Source: Holophagales bacterium
GTDB lineage: Bacteria > Acidobacteriota > Thermoanaerobaculia > Multivoradales > Multivoraceae
Assembly: GCA_009837085.1 (NCBI GenBank)
Contig: VXUF01000041.1
Location: 60,395-95,184 of the forward strand
Length of the DNA stretch: 34,790 nucleotides
Direction of reading: 5' to 3'
Positions 8,562 through 15,466 of the stretch are shown one piece after another. The notes under the pieces were generated by a model. It was not told the DNA's origin and made no database searches. It saw only the letters and a program-made list of their open reading frames with translations. Positions within the stretch are counted from its first letter, which is position 1. The number at the start of each line of letters is the position of its first letter. The translations under genes were made by a program, and so were the position numbers.

Positions 8562-9737
8562 CTAGAGGCCGACGACCGAGACGAAGCTGACGCAACGGCC
8601 CGGGGCGCCGCCGAGGTTGTGGGTCAGGCCGAGCTTGGGATCGGCGATCTGACGCTCACCGGCCTCACCGCGGAGCTGGAGCCACATCTCGTACATCATC
8701 CGCAGGCCGGAGGCTCCGATCGGATGGCCGAAGCTCTTCAGGCCGCCATCGGGGTTGACCGGCTGTTCGCCGTCGAGGTCGAAGCGGCCATCCATCGTGT
8801 CCTTCCACGCCTGGCCACGCGGCGAGAACCCGAGGTCCTCCATGAGCACCAGCTCAGTCGGCGTGAAGCAGTCATGGACTTCCGCCATGCTGATCTGCTC
8901 GCGCGGATCCTCGATTCCCGCCTGCACGTAGGCATCCCTGGCGCTCTCGACGACCTCGGGGAAGGTCGTGAAGTCGTAGTCCTGGCGCTTGGCGCCCTCG
9001 GAGGGACCGGCGACAAAGGACAACGCCTTGATGAAGATCGGGTTGTCGTTGTACTTGTGCGCGTCCTCGGCGCGGCAGATGACCGCCGCGGCGGAGCCGT
9101 CGGAGACGCCGGAGCAGTCCATGATGCCAAGCATGCCGGCGACCTTGGGCGACGCGTTGATCTTCTCGATCGGCACCTCGCGCTGGAACTGCGCCTTCTC
9201 GTTGCGGGCGCCGTTGTAGTGGTTCTTGTAGGCGATCTGCGTGAGCACGTCGCGCATCGTCTCGAGGTCGACGCCGTACTTCTCGGCATAGGCGGGGGCC
9301 AGCAGGGAGAAGTTGGCCGGCGCGGTCATGCCGGACTCGGTGCCGTCGCCCGGAGGGGCGCTGCCGGTCAGGCCGGAGAACCCGGAGTCCTTCAGCTTCT
9401 CGACGCCGACCGCCATGACCAGGTCGTAGGCGCCGGACGCCACCGCGTAGGCGGCGTTGCGGATCGCCTCGCTGCCGGTGGCGCACATGTTCTCGAGCCG
9501 GGTGACCGGCTTGTACTGGATCTTCAGCGGCTCGGAGAGGGTCAGGCCCGAGATGCCGCTGCCGGTGGTGCCGAGCCAGTAGGCGTCGACGTTGTCCGGC
9601 TCGATCCCGGCGGAGCCGTAGGCCTCCTGCACGGCGTCGACCAGCAGGTCGCTGGCGCTGCGGTTCCAGTGCTCTCCGAACTTGGTGCAGCCCATTCCGA
9701 CGATGGCTACGCGATCACAGATTCCCTTGCTGGCCAT
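8562..9737 (-). CDS. SCP2/DitF-type thiolase (acetyl-CoA acetyltransferase family)
   Basis: Thiolase-fold protein of 391 residues. It has the acyl-accepting cysteine in NMCATGSEA (Cys85), VHDCFT (His289) and GHPIGASG (His338). The C-terminal Cys-rich motif of classical thiolases is replaced by HNLGGAPGRC, as in the SCP2/lipid-transfer thiolase branch. The likely role is thiolytic cleavage or condensation of acyl-CoA, often of steroid or branched chains in this branch. The ATG at 9737 has AAGGAGAA upstream. It follows the ketosynthase-like/DUF35 gene by 48 bp on the same strand. Thiolase plus DUF35 partners are known to form complexes in archaea and actinobacteria, so a physical complex is likely. 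Confidence 0.92.
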   Translation of the reverse strand: MASKGICDRVAIVGMGCTKFGEHWNRSASDLLVDAVQEAYGSAGIEPDNVDAYWLGTTGSGISGLTLSEPLKIQYKPVTRLENMCATGSEAIRNAAYAVASGAYDLVMAVGVEKLKDSGFSGLTGSAPPGDGTESGMTAPANFSLLAPAYAEKYGVDLETMRDVLTQIAYKNHYNGARNEKAQFQREVPIEKINASPKVAGMLGIMDCSGVSDGSAAAVICRAEDAHKYNDNPIFIKALSFVAGPSEGAKRQDYDFTTFPEVVESARDAYVQAGIEDPREQISMAEVHDCFTPTELVLMEDLGFSPRGQAWKDTMDGRFDLDGEQPVNPDGGLKSFGHPIGASGLRMMYEMWLQLRGEAGERQIADPKLGLTHNLGGAPGRCVSFVSVVGL

Positions 9738-9785
9738 AGGTTCTCCTTCGTCGTTACCCGGACGACGTCGATCTCCTTGATCGAC

Positions 9786-11183
9786 TCAGCGCTTTGGACG
9801 CGCCTTCCAGAAGTAGTTGTGGACGCCGCCCGCAGTGTACAGGCGGCGGAACGTCATTTCCAACTCATCGCCGATCCCCACGTTGTCCGGATCGACGTCG
9901 GTGAGCTGGCAGAGCATCCTGCCGCCCTTGTCGAAGTCGACCACGGCGCCGATGACCGGCGGCTGCAGCGAGTAGGCGAGCCGGTCCAGGGTGTAGGTGC
10001 TGATCCGGCATTCGCCGTCGGCGTAAGGTTCGACCGTCGAGTCGTCGACTGCCTGGCAGACGACGCACACGCGCTGCGGCGGCAGGTTCGTGTTGCCGCA
10101 GCGGTTGCAGCGGGAGCCCAGAAAACCGAACTTCCAGCGCTCGGCGCGCTGCATGGGAGGCGCCGCCGGCCGATCCGGGTCCGGGCGGCGCGGCGGCTCG
10201 AACGGCAGCACCTCGCGCCACTTGAGGTAGGTCGTGTAGGCCAGGTCGTTGCGCTTGGACTCGACCCAGGACGCCACGGAGTGCTTCGGGCGGCCACCGT
10301 CGATCGCATCGGTGACCTCGAACACGGCCACGTCGACGCCGTCGGCGACCACCGCGACCGCGATCCGGTCGCCCGCCGACGCGCCGTCGAGCGCGCTCGC
10401 CAGCACCAGGCCGGCGTGAGCGGAGCCGGCGCGGCCGACCGTTCCGGCCAGTCCGTCCAGAATCTGCTCCGGAGCGATGCCCGCGGGCCGGAGGAAACCG
10501 CGGAAGACGCGGGCATTCGTGCCGTCGAGCACCACCTTGGAGAGATCGGAGGCGGACACGCCGGCATCCGCCAGGGCACGGCCGAAGGTTTCGACCAGGA
10601 GAGGCGTGTACACGTCGGCACCGAAGCGCTCCTCCCATTGCTTGGCGAAGGGCATCCCCGGGCTCTTCCAGACATCGAGCACCTCTTCGGTGCAGGAAGC
10701 GCGGCCGATCAGCCGGGCGACCGGTTCCGTGCCGTTGGCTCCGAGGACGAAGGCGGCCGCGGCGTCGCCGCCACCGGACTCGCGCGGACCGCTCGGCGCG
10801 CCGACCACGACGTCGCTGGCGGCGACCAGGACGGTACGGCCCGCCGACGCCATGTCGATGCCCGCGAGGAGCGCCGAGAGACCCGAGCGGGTCGAGCCGC
10901 CCAGGTCCAGCGCAGTCACGGACTTGGGCAGGTTCGTCGCCGCCTGCAGGGTCGCGGCGTTCAGCTTCTCGAAGTAGGGGGCGCTGGTCGAAGCGAAGGC
11001 CACCGTGTCGACCGCGGCGCCTTCCGGCAGTTCGCGCAGCGCCTCGCGCGACGCCTCGACCGCCATCGAGGCGGAGTCTTCGTCGTAGCTGGCGGCAGCG
11101 CGCTCGCCGCGGCCGGCACCGATGGCGGACCGCTGGATGCGGTTGAAGGGTACGTAGCTGCCGTAGCGAACGATTCCGGACAT
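9786..11183 (-). CDS. HMG-CoA-synthase/KAS III-like protein fused to a DUF35 (OB-fold, zinc ribbon) domain
   Basis: Protein of 465 residues. Residues 1-300 look like the thiolase-fold ketosynthase III/HMG-CoA synthase family (YVPFNRIQRSAIG, DTVAFASTSAPYFEKLNAATLQAATNLP, DGTNARVFRGFL). Residues 345-460 form a DUF35 domain with a four-cysteine zinc ribbon (Cys359, Cys362, Cys373, Cys376) and an OB-fold. In archaea, DUF35 proteins bridge thiolase and HMG-CoA synthase and channel CoA intermediates; here two of the three are fused and the thiolase is the next gene. The expected nucleophilic Cys after TALDLGGS appears to be Thr98, so condensing activity is doubtful and a scaffold role is plausible. 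A predicted operator and promoter lie upstream. Confidence 0.83.
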   Translation of the reverse strand: MSGIVRYGSYVPFNRIQRSAIGAGRGERAAASYDEDSASMAVEASREALRELPEGAAVDTVAFASTSAPYFEKLNAATLQAATNLPKSVTALDLGGSTRSGLSALLAGIDMASAGRTVLVAASDVVVGAPSGPRESGGGDAAAAFVLGANGTEPVARLIGRASCTEEVLDVWKSPGMPFAKQWEERFGADVYTPLLVETFGRALADAGVSASDLSKVVLDGTNARVFRGFLRPAGIAPEQILDGLAGTVGRAGSAHAGLVLASALDGASAGDRIAVAVVADGVDVAVFEVTDAIDGGRPKHSVASWVESKRNDLAYTTYLKWREVLPFEPPRRPDPDRPAAPPMQRAERWKFGFLGSRCNRCGNTNLPPQRVCVVCQAVDDSTVEPYADGECRISTYTLDRLAYSLQPPVIGAVVDFDKGGRMLCQLTDVDPDNVGIGDELEMTFRRLYTAGGVHNYFWKARPKR

Positions 11184-11218
11184 GGAAACGGGTCTCCTGG
11201 TTGGCGGGGAGGACTATC

Positions 11219-11234
11219 TGCCGACCGTTCGGTA
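11219..11234. promoter_or_regulatory. TetR-type pseudo-palindromic operator candidate
   Basis: TGCCGACCGTTCGGTA pairs CTACCGA with TCGGCAG around a 4-bp centre, with one mismatch. It resembles the ACCGACCG-type operators of TetR regulators of fatty-acid and phenylacetate genes such as Thermus PfmR (recalled from memory). It lies just downstream of a candidate -10 box and 36 bp before the ketosynthase-like start, a good place for a repressor. Confidence 0.42.
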
Positions 11235-11248
11235 GGTTGTGTGAAGGG

Positions 11249-11277
11249 AGTATAGCGATCCGTAGCGACGCGCCGAA
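11249..11277 (-). promoter_or_regulatory. Candidate sigma-70 promoter for the ketosynthase-like/thiolase operon
   Basis: On the minus strand TATACT (plus 11249-11254) matches the -10 consensus at five of six bases. A weak TTCGGC lies 17 bp upstream as -35. A start near 11242 would put the operator candidate in the initially transcribed region. Confidence 0.35.
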
Positions 11278-11280
11278 CCG

Positions 11281-12642
11281 TTACTGGTTCCGGTTCGCCC
11301 GCTCGATCTGCTGCGTGACCCGCGCCATCTCCTCCCGCAGCTTCCGGAGCCGTTCCTCCACGTGCTTCTCGAAGTCGACCGGCTTGCCGTCGACGACCTG
11401 GTAGATGCGGGTGAACTTCTGTACGTCGCCGGTCTCGCGGAACTGAATCGTCCCGGTCACTCCAGGCAGTTCCCGGATCGCGCGCATTCCCTTGAGGAAG
11501 TCGCTCGGGACGTTGATCACTTCGAGCTCGGCCAGGGCCCCGATCAGGACACCCATCGAGTCGTAGCCGAGGCCGGCGTAGTAGCTGGGCGTATTCAGCG
11601 CGGCCTCCGCGGCCGTCAAAGCCTCCACCGCCGCTTCGGCGTCCGTCCTCGCGGCCGCGAGGCCCGGATTGCCGAGATCCATGCCCTCCAGTGCGGTCCT
11701 GGCTCGCTCGTCCTCGGCCACCGCCTCCTGGTAGGCGGTCCAGGCGGCAGGATCCGTGAACCTCTCCCGGTAGTCGGCAACGAAGGACGCCGTCGGTTCG
11801 TCCGGACCGTCGACATCGAACACCGGCGCAGTGAAGAAGACGCCGTTGGCGGCCGGACCGGCGGCCTTGAGCACCGCCTCGATCATCAACGACGAACTCG
11901 TCGCCAGCCGCTTCTCGTCCCCCTCGTCAAAACCCGCGAGACGGAGCGCCTGGATCGCCTCCGCGAGCGCGGCGCCGGAGGCCGCGACGTAGATGCCGTC
12001 CGCCTCGTAGCCCAGGGCCTCCTGCACCATCGCGTTCTGGTCCGAGGAGGGCGTGAAGGTCACCCTGCCCGCCAGTTCCGTTCCCCAAACCGTTTCCACC
12101 GAGTCGGCCAGCGACGTGCCGAAAGCCGAGTCCTCCACCACCAGAGCGAGCCGCTGGACGTTCACCCGGTCGCGCAGGAAGGTCGCCATCGTCGACGCCT
12201 CGATCTCGGCGCTGGGGAAGAGACGGTAGAAGTACTCCGACGCGCCGCTCAGTTCCGGGCTCGACGCCGAAGGCGAGACGAGAACCCGGTCCGCGTCCTC
12301 GGCGACCGGCACCATGGCGAGAGCCTCGGCGCTCGTGGCGCCGCCGATCGCCGCCAGCGACGTCGAGAAAGCCGTCTCGAGAAGCGACGCGGCCTGCTGG
12401 GCGTCGCCCTCGGAGTCGATCACTTCGACGACGACGTTGTAGGCGAGCGGCTCGTCGCCTGACATCAACCGGTCCTGACGCAACTGGATCCCGTTGGCGA
12501 TCTCCTCGCCGTAGATCCCGGCAGGCCCGGTCATCGGCAGGATGACCGAGAAGTTAACGGTAGGAACCTCGGGGCCACAGCCCGCCGTGAGCAGCAGGCA
12601 GAGCGCTCCCAACAGCACAAGGGTACGGGTACGGAAGTTCAT
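11281..12642 (-). CDS. ABC-type branched-chain amino-acid/amide solute-binding lipoprotein
   Basis: Type I periplasmic binding protein of 453 residues, LivJ/Leu-Ile-Val family. A lipoprotein signal spans residues 1-22 with lipobox LLTAGC. The fold starts with VNFSVILPMTGPAGIYGEEIANGIQL; VVVEVIDSEGDAQQAASLLETAFS and AIGGATSAEALAMVPVAED follow the family pattern. The C-terminus is a charged helix with coiled-coil character (KHVEERLRKLREEMARVTQQIERANRN). An Ala/Glu-rich insert near EDERARTALEGMDLG...TAAEAAL is unusual. No permease or ATPase gene adjoins it, so it may serve a distant transporter or act as a sensor or scaffold. The ATG at 12642 is fixed by the signal peptide; the longer frame adds only low-complexity residues. 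Confidence 0.87.
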   Translation of the reverse strand: MNFRTRTLVLLGALCLLLTAGCGPEVPTVNFSVILPMTGPAGIYGEEIANGIQLRQDRLMSGDEPLAYNVVVEVIDSEGDAQQAASLLETAFSTSLAAIGGATSAEALAMVPVAEDADRVLVSPSASSPELSGASEYFYRLFPSAEIEASTMATFLRDRVNVQRLALVVEDSAFGTSLADSVETVWGTELAGRVTFTPSSDQNAMVQEALGYEADGIYVAASGAALAEAIQALRLAGFDEGDEKRLATSSSLMIEAVLKAAGPAANGVFFTAPVFDVDGPDEPTASFVADYRERFTDPAAWTAYQEAVAEDERARTALEGMDLGNPGLAAARTDAEAAVEALTAAEAALNTPSYYAGLGYDSMGVLIGALAELEVINVPSDFLKGMRAIRELPGVTGTIQFRETGDVQKFTRIYQVVDGKPVDFEKHVEERLRKLREEMARVTQQIERANRNQ

Positions 12643-12753
12643 CACTTCAGGTCTCCATCTTCCGGCAACCTCAGGGCATCGAAGCGGCGCGCCCTCCAGG
12701 GCGTGTCGTGCCATCCGGCGCCAGGCACGCGGGATTGCACGATCGAATTCTTG

Positions 12754-12783
12754 ATTCTAGGAGTCTGCACGGCAGGAACGCAA
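12754..12783 (-). promoter_or_regulatory. Candidate sigma-70 promoter for the solute-binding protein gene
   Basis: On the minus strand TTGCGT (plus 12778-12783) and TAGAAT (plus 12754-12759) are separated by 18 bp, a good -35/-10 pair. It lies in the 159-bp spacer, giving a leader of roughly 100 nt before the ATG at 12642. Confidence 0.45.
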
Positions 12784-12801
12784 CCTTGCAGACTGCGTCG
12801 C

Positions 12802-13371
12802 TCAGATCGGGAACAGGGGGCTCGGAGGCATCCACTCCAAGCCGTTGCGGTCGAGCCGGAAGCCGTCGGCGTTCCGCGTCGGCGTCGGCCGGTTCCGCCA
12901 GGTGCCAACGATCCACGCACGCAGGGCGGCCATGACGCCGCCGTGGGAGACGACGATGACCTGCTGTTCCTGGTGGCGATCGGCGAGCCCGGCCACGACC
13001 GGCGCCGCGCGCGACGCGACGTCGACGAGCGATTCCCCACCGGGCGCCCGGTGGTGCCAGAACTCTTCGACGTCGAGATCGGCCACGACCGTCCGGTACA
13101 CCTCCCAGGGCTTGCCCCGGAGCTCTCCGAAGCACCGTTCCTGGATGCCGTCGATCTCGACCACCGGCAGGCCGACCTCCGCCGCGATCTCGTCGGCGGT
13201 CTGGCGGGCGCGGCGAAAGCGGCTGCAGTACAGGTGAGACGGCTCGTACTGCTCGACCAGCAACCGGCCAGCCTCACGAGCCTGCCGGTGCCCGAGTTCG
13301 GTCAGGGGCTCGTGATCGTGCCAGGTGTACCGACTCGCCAGGTTCGCGGTGCTCTCCGCGTGGCGGACCAT
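12802..13371 (-). CDS. Histidine phosphatase family protein
   Basis: Branch-1 histidine phosphatase of 189 residues. It has the phospho-accepting RHAEST (His4), CSRFRRARQTA (50-59), a catalytic Glu in ERCFGELRG (about 78-86) and VSHGG (His143). Members include phosphoglycerate mutases, alpha-ribazole phosphatase and other small-molecule phosphatases; the substrate is not decidable. The ATG at 13371 starts the family core directly. In-frame CTG codons upstream, one overlapping the previous gene's TGA at 13392, could add about eight residues (LTPLSTLL), which suits the usual TLLMVRH beginning. Coupled translation with the thioredoxin-fusion gene is therefore likely. Confidence 0.85.
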   Translation of the reverse strand: MVRHAESTANLASRYTWHDHEPLTELGHRQAREAGRLLVEQYEPSHLYCSRFRRARQTADEIAAEVGLPVVEIDGIQERCFGELRGKPWEVYRTVVADLDVEEFWHHRAPGGESLVDVASRAAPVVAGLADRHQEQQVIVVSHGGVMAALRAWIVGTWRNRPTPTRNADGFRLDRNGLEWMPPSPLFPI

Positions 13372-13391
13372 CAGCAGCGTGGACAGCGGCG

Positions 13392-14849
13392 TCAGTCCCC
13401 TACCACCCTTGTAACCGGTTGACTGCCGACCGGGCCGCTGACCCAGCCGCCGATCACGGCCGAGAACAGGCCCGCGTTGCCGCCGGCATGGACCAGCAGC
13501 AACCCGCCGGGCCGGAACTTCGGCACCTGGGCGTCCGCCATCTTCACCGGCAGGCCCTCGGCGATGTCGCCGGCGCCCCGAACGAGGTCCGCACCGGAGC
13601 GAATGAGCACGGCGTCGAGTTCCCGGCGCAATCTGGCCTTGTCCCAGCCCGCCCTCCGGAACACGTTGCCGTGCTCGAAACCAACGACGAGCATGGCGTC
13701 GAACCCGACGACGAGCTTGTGGTGGGCGACTGCCAGGAGCGCCGACGCCAGGGAGCGGGCCAGCGATTCCGGCTCGCGGGAGAGCTGGTCGACGACGCCT
13801 CGCGGACCCTCGCCCGCAAACAGGGTGACGGCGGACTCGCCCTCGGGAACTCCCCGCTCCACCGCCAGCGACGTCCACGGCGAGTCGGCCTCGCGCTCGG
13901 GGAAACAGAAGCTGAGCTTGCCGGGATTGCCGAGCGTCGCCCGATCGACCTCGCCCGGACGGGCGCCGCCGACGTTGCGCAGCACGAGCTGCAACGCGCG
14001 GCCGATCGTGGTGTTCGCCCGGTTGCCCTGCCCCAGGACGTTCATCTTCGAGTTCATGCCGAGCGCGCTCGTGACCGGACCGTTGACGATGACGATCGGG
14101 CCGGCGAAGTAGGTCGTGGCCGCCAGACCGTGCCAGTTGAACTCTTCGGTCAGAGCCGCCTCGACCGCGGCCAGGACAACCGGCAGGTACTCCGGCCGGC
14201 AGCCCGCCATCACCGCGTTGACCGCGACCTTCTCGACCGTGCACTCGCCGTAGTCGGGGGCCACCAGGCCGAGCATCTCCGCGCGGTCCCGGCGGGTGCC
14301 TGCGAGCATGCGCTCGACCCGCTCCGGAGTCGGCGGCACGACCGGCAGGCCGTCCGTCCAGCCCCGGGCGAAGCAGGCCTCGACATCGTCCTCCTGGTCG
14401 CCGAGCTCGACCCGGCGCGCGCCGCCGTCGGCGAAGAGGGCGGCGAGCCGCTCGACGTGCGGCGGTTCGACGTTGAGGGCGCCGCAACCCGGACGGCTCG
14501 GCGGCAGATCGACGCCCAGTTCGCCGACGCCGGTCACGTCCTGCCACTGCTCCCGGTTCCAGCCGATCGCGGTGGCCGAGGTCGAGCCTCCCTCCCGAGT
14601 CAAGAGAGTCGGTACGATCTCGATCCCCAGACGGTGCGACAGCGTCAGATCGGCATCGTGGACGGGACTTCCCTCGGCGGGAAAGGCCGGGTCATCCTGG
14701 GTCACGACCAGGACCGGTCGGTGACGGCGAACCTCCGCCAGTACCGGTTCGACCATCTGGCACGTCGGGCAGTCCTTCTTGACCACCGCGACCAGGCCCT
14801 GGTCGAAACCCGGCGGCGCCTGAACGGAGGCTGATGGTGCTTCGGTCAT
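13392..14849 (-). CDS. Thioredoxin-fold domain fused to a conserved domain of unknown function
   Basis: Protein of 485 residues without a signal peptide. Residues 15-110 are thioredoxin-like, with the active site CPTC (27-30) and a cis-Pro in EIVPTLL (80). Residues 155-480 belong to a recognisable but uncharacterised family marked by ARGWTDGLPVVPPTPERVE, VEKVAVNAVMAGCRPEYLPV and MNVLGQGNRANTTIGRALQL. This family is often found near UGSC-type proteins (from memory), and here it is divergent from one by 55 bp. The CxxC suggests it reduces a partner, perhaps the selenocysteine or Cys of that neighbour (inference). The ATG at 14849 is the last Met before the thioredoxin fold. An upstream ATG at 14891 would overlap the divergent promoter. 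Confidence 0.8.
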   Translation of the reverse strand: MTEAPSASVQAPPGFDQGLVAVVKKDCPTCQMVEPVLAEVRRHRPVLVVTQDDPAFPAEGSPVHDADLTLSHRLGIEIVPTLLTREGGSTSATAIGWNREQWQDVTGVGELGVDLPPSRPGCGALNVEPPHVERLAALFADGGARRVELGDQEDDVEACFARGWTDGLPVVPPTPERVERMLAGTRRDRAEMLGLVAPDYGECTVEKVAVNAVMAGCRPEYLPVVLAAVEAALTEEFNWHGLAATTYFAGPIVIVNGPVTSALGMNSKMNVLGQGNRANTTIGRALQLVLRNVGGARPGEVDRATLGNPGKLSFCFPEREADSPWTSLAVERGVPEGESAVTLFAGEGPRGVVDQLSREPESLARSLASALLAVAHHKLVVGFDAMLVVGFEHGNVFRRAGWDKARLRRELDAVLIRSGADLVRGAGDIAEGLPVKMADAQVPKFRPGGLLLVHAGGNAGLFSAVIGGWVSGPVGSQPVTRVVGD

Positions 14850-14893
14850 GGCCGGCGACCCTACCAGCGTCGTGTATCGTTCGGGGCTCACTC

Positions 14894-14898
14894 AGGAG
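14894..14898 (+). promoter_or_regulatory. Ribosome binding site deciding the selenoprotein start
   Basis: AGGAG lies six bases before the ATG at 14905. It selects this start over an in-frame ATG at 14848, which would sit inside the divergent gene's first codons. Confidence 0.7.
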
Positions 14899-14904
14899 AC
14901 TCCC

Positions 14905-15420
14905 ATGGTCCAGACCCTGATCGACCCGACGAACGAGGCCGCGCCCGCCGCGCGAACGGCTGCGCCGCGCCTCGAGTCCATCGGCGGCAAGACGATCGCC
15001 CTGCTCGACATCTCCAAGGCACGCGGCGACGTGTTCCTCGACCGCGTCGAGGAACGGATCGCCAGCCGGGGCGCCAACGTCCTCCGCTTCACCAAGCCCA
15101 CCTTCTCCAAGGTGGCGCCGGCCGACCTGCGCGCCGAGATCGCCCAGCGTTGCGACGCGGTGATCGAAGCGCTGGCCGACTGAGGGTCCTGCACGTCGTG
15201 CAGTGTGCACGACACGACCCAGTTGGAAGAGATGGGGCTGCCCTCCGTGTTCGTCGCTTCGTGCGAGTTCCAGGACGCGGCCGAGTCGCAGTCGAAGTCG
15301 CTCGGCTCCACGCCCGAGGTCGTCTACGTGCGGCATCCGATCCAGGACCGCACGGACGACGAGATGGCGAAGATCGCCGACCAGGCGGTCGACTCCCTCG
15401 TCACGGCGCTGACCAACTGA
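14905..15420 (+). CDS. UGSC family selenoprotein (TGA at 15181-15183 read as selenocysteine)
   Basis: 171-residue protein if the in-frame TGA at 15181 is read as Sec93. Upstream, IGGKTIALLDISKARGDVFLDRVEERI and VLRFTKPTFSKVAPADLRAEIAQRCDAVIEALAD form an alpha/beta sheet. The codons TGA GGG TCC TGC give the defining U-G-S-C motif, followed by TSCSVHDTTQLEEMGLPSVFVASCEF, and the frame stays open to a second TGA at 15418. A stop exactly at the redox motif, with homologous sequence continuing in frame, argues against a pseudogene. A hairpin follows the codon directly. UGSC proteins are a known selenoprotein family with Cys homologues; their reaction is not established to my knowledge. Neighbours are the divergent thioredoxin fusion and a downstream MBL hydrolase. 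Confidence 0.9.
15184..15220 (+). promoter_or_regulatory. Bacterial SECIS-like hairpin after the UGA
   Basis: GTCGTGCA (15195-15202) and TGCACGAC (15206-15213) form a perfect 8-bp stem with a GTG loop. GGGTC (15184-15188) and GACCC (15216-15220) close an outer stem. Counting the U of UGA as +1, the loop G and U are at +23 and +24 and the 3' arm UGCAC is at +26 to +30. From memory, these match the positions in E. coli fdhF. A U in the 5' internal bulge is present but not exactly at +17. Confidence 0.75.
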
Positions 15421-15466
15421 CGGCGCGCGAAGCGCCGGCCGGTTCGCGGGCTCCCCGGTAGTGCCC

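Noticed and set aside
9738..9785. Small hairpins (CGTCGT/ACGACG and TCGATC/GATCGA) between the ketosynthase-like and thiolase genes
   Set aside because: Short stems of this kind are expected by chance in high-GC DNA, and the AAGGAGAA ribosome site is the more relevant element.
8523..11255. Very long plus-strand open frame opposite the thiolase and ketosynthase-like genes
   Set aside because: Composition is Arg/Val/Gly/Asp-rich as expected for an antisense shadow in high-GC DNA, with no recognisable domain; the minus-strand genes have full catalytic motifs and ribosome sites.
15181..15183. Reading the TGA as a genuine stop, giving a truncated 92-residue pseudogene and a small downstream gene
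   Set aside because: The frame continues exactly in register, the codon falls on the first residue of the known UGSC motif and a SECIS-like hairpin follows.
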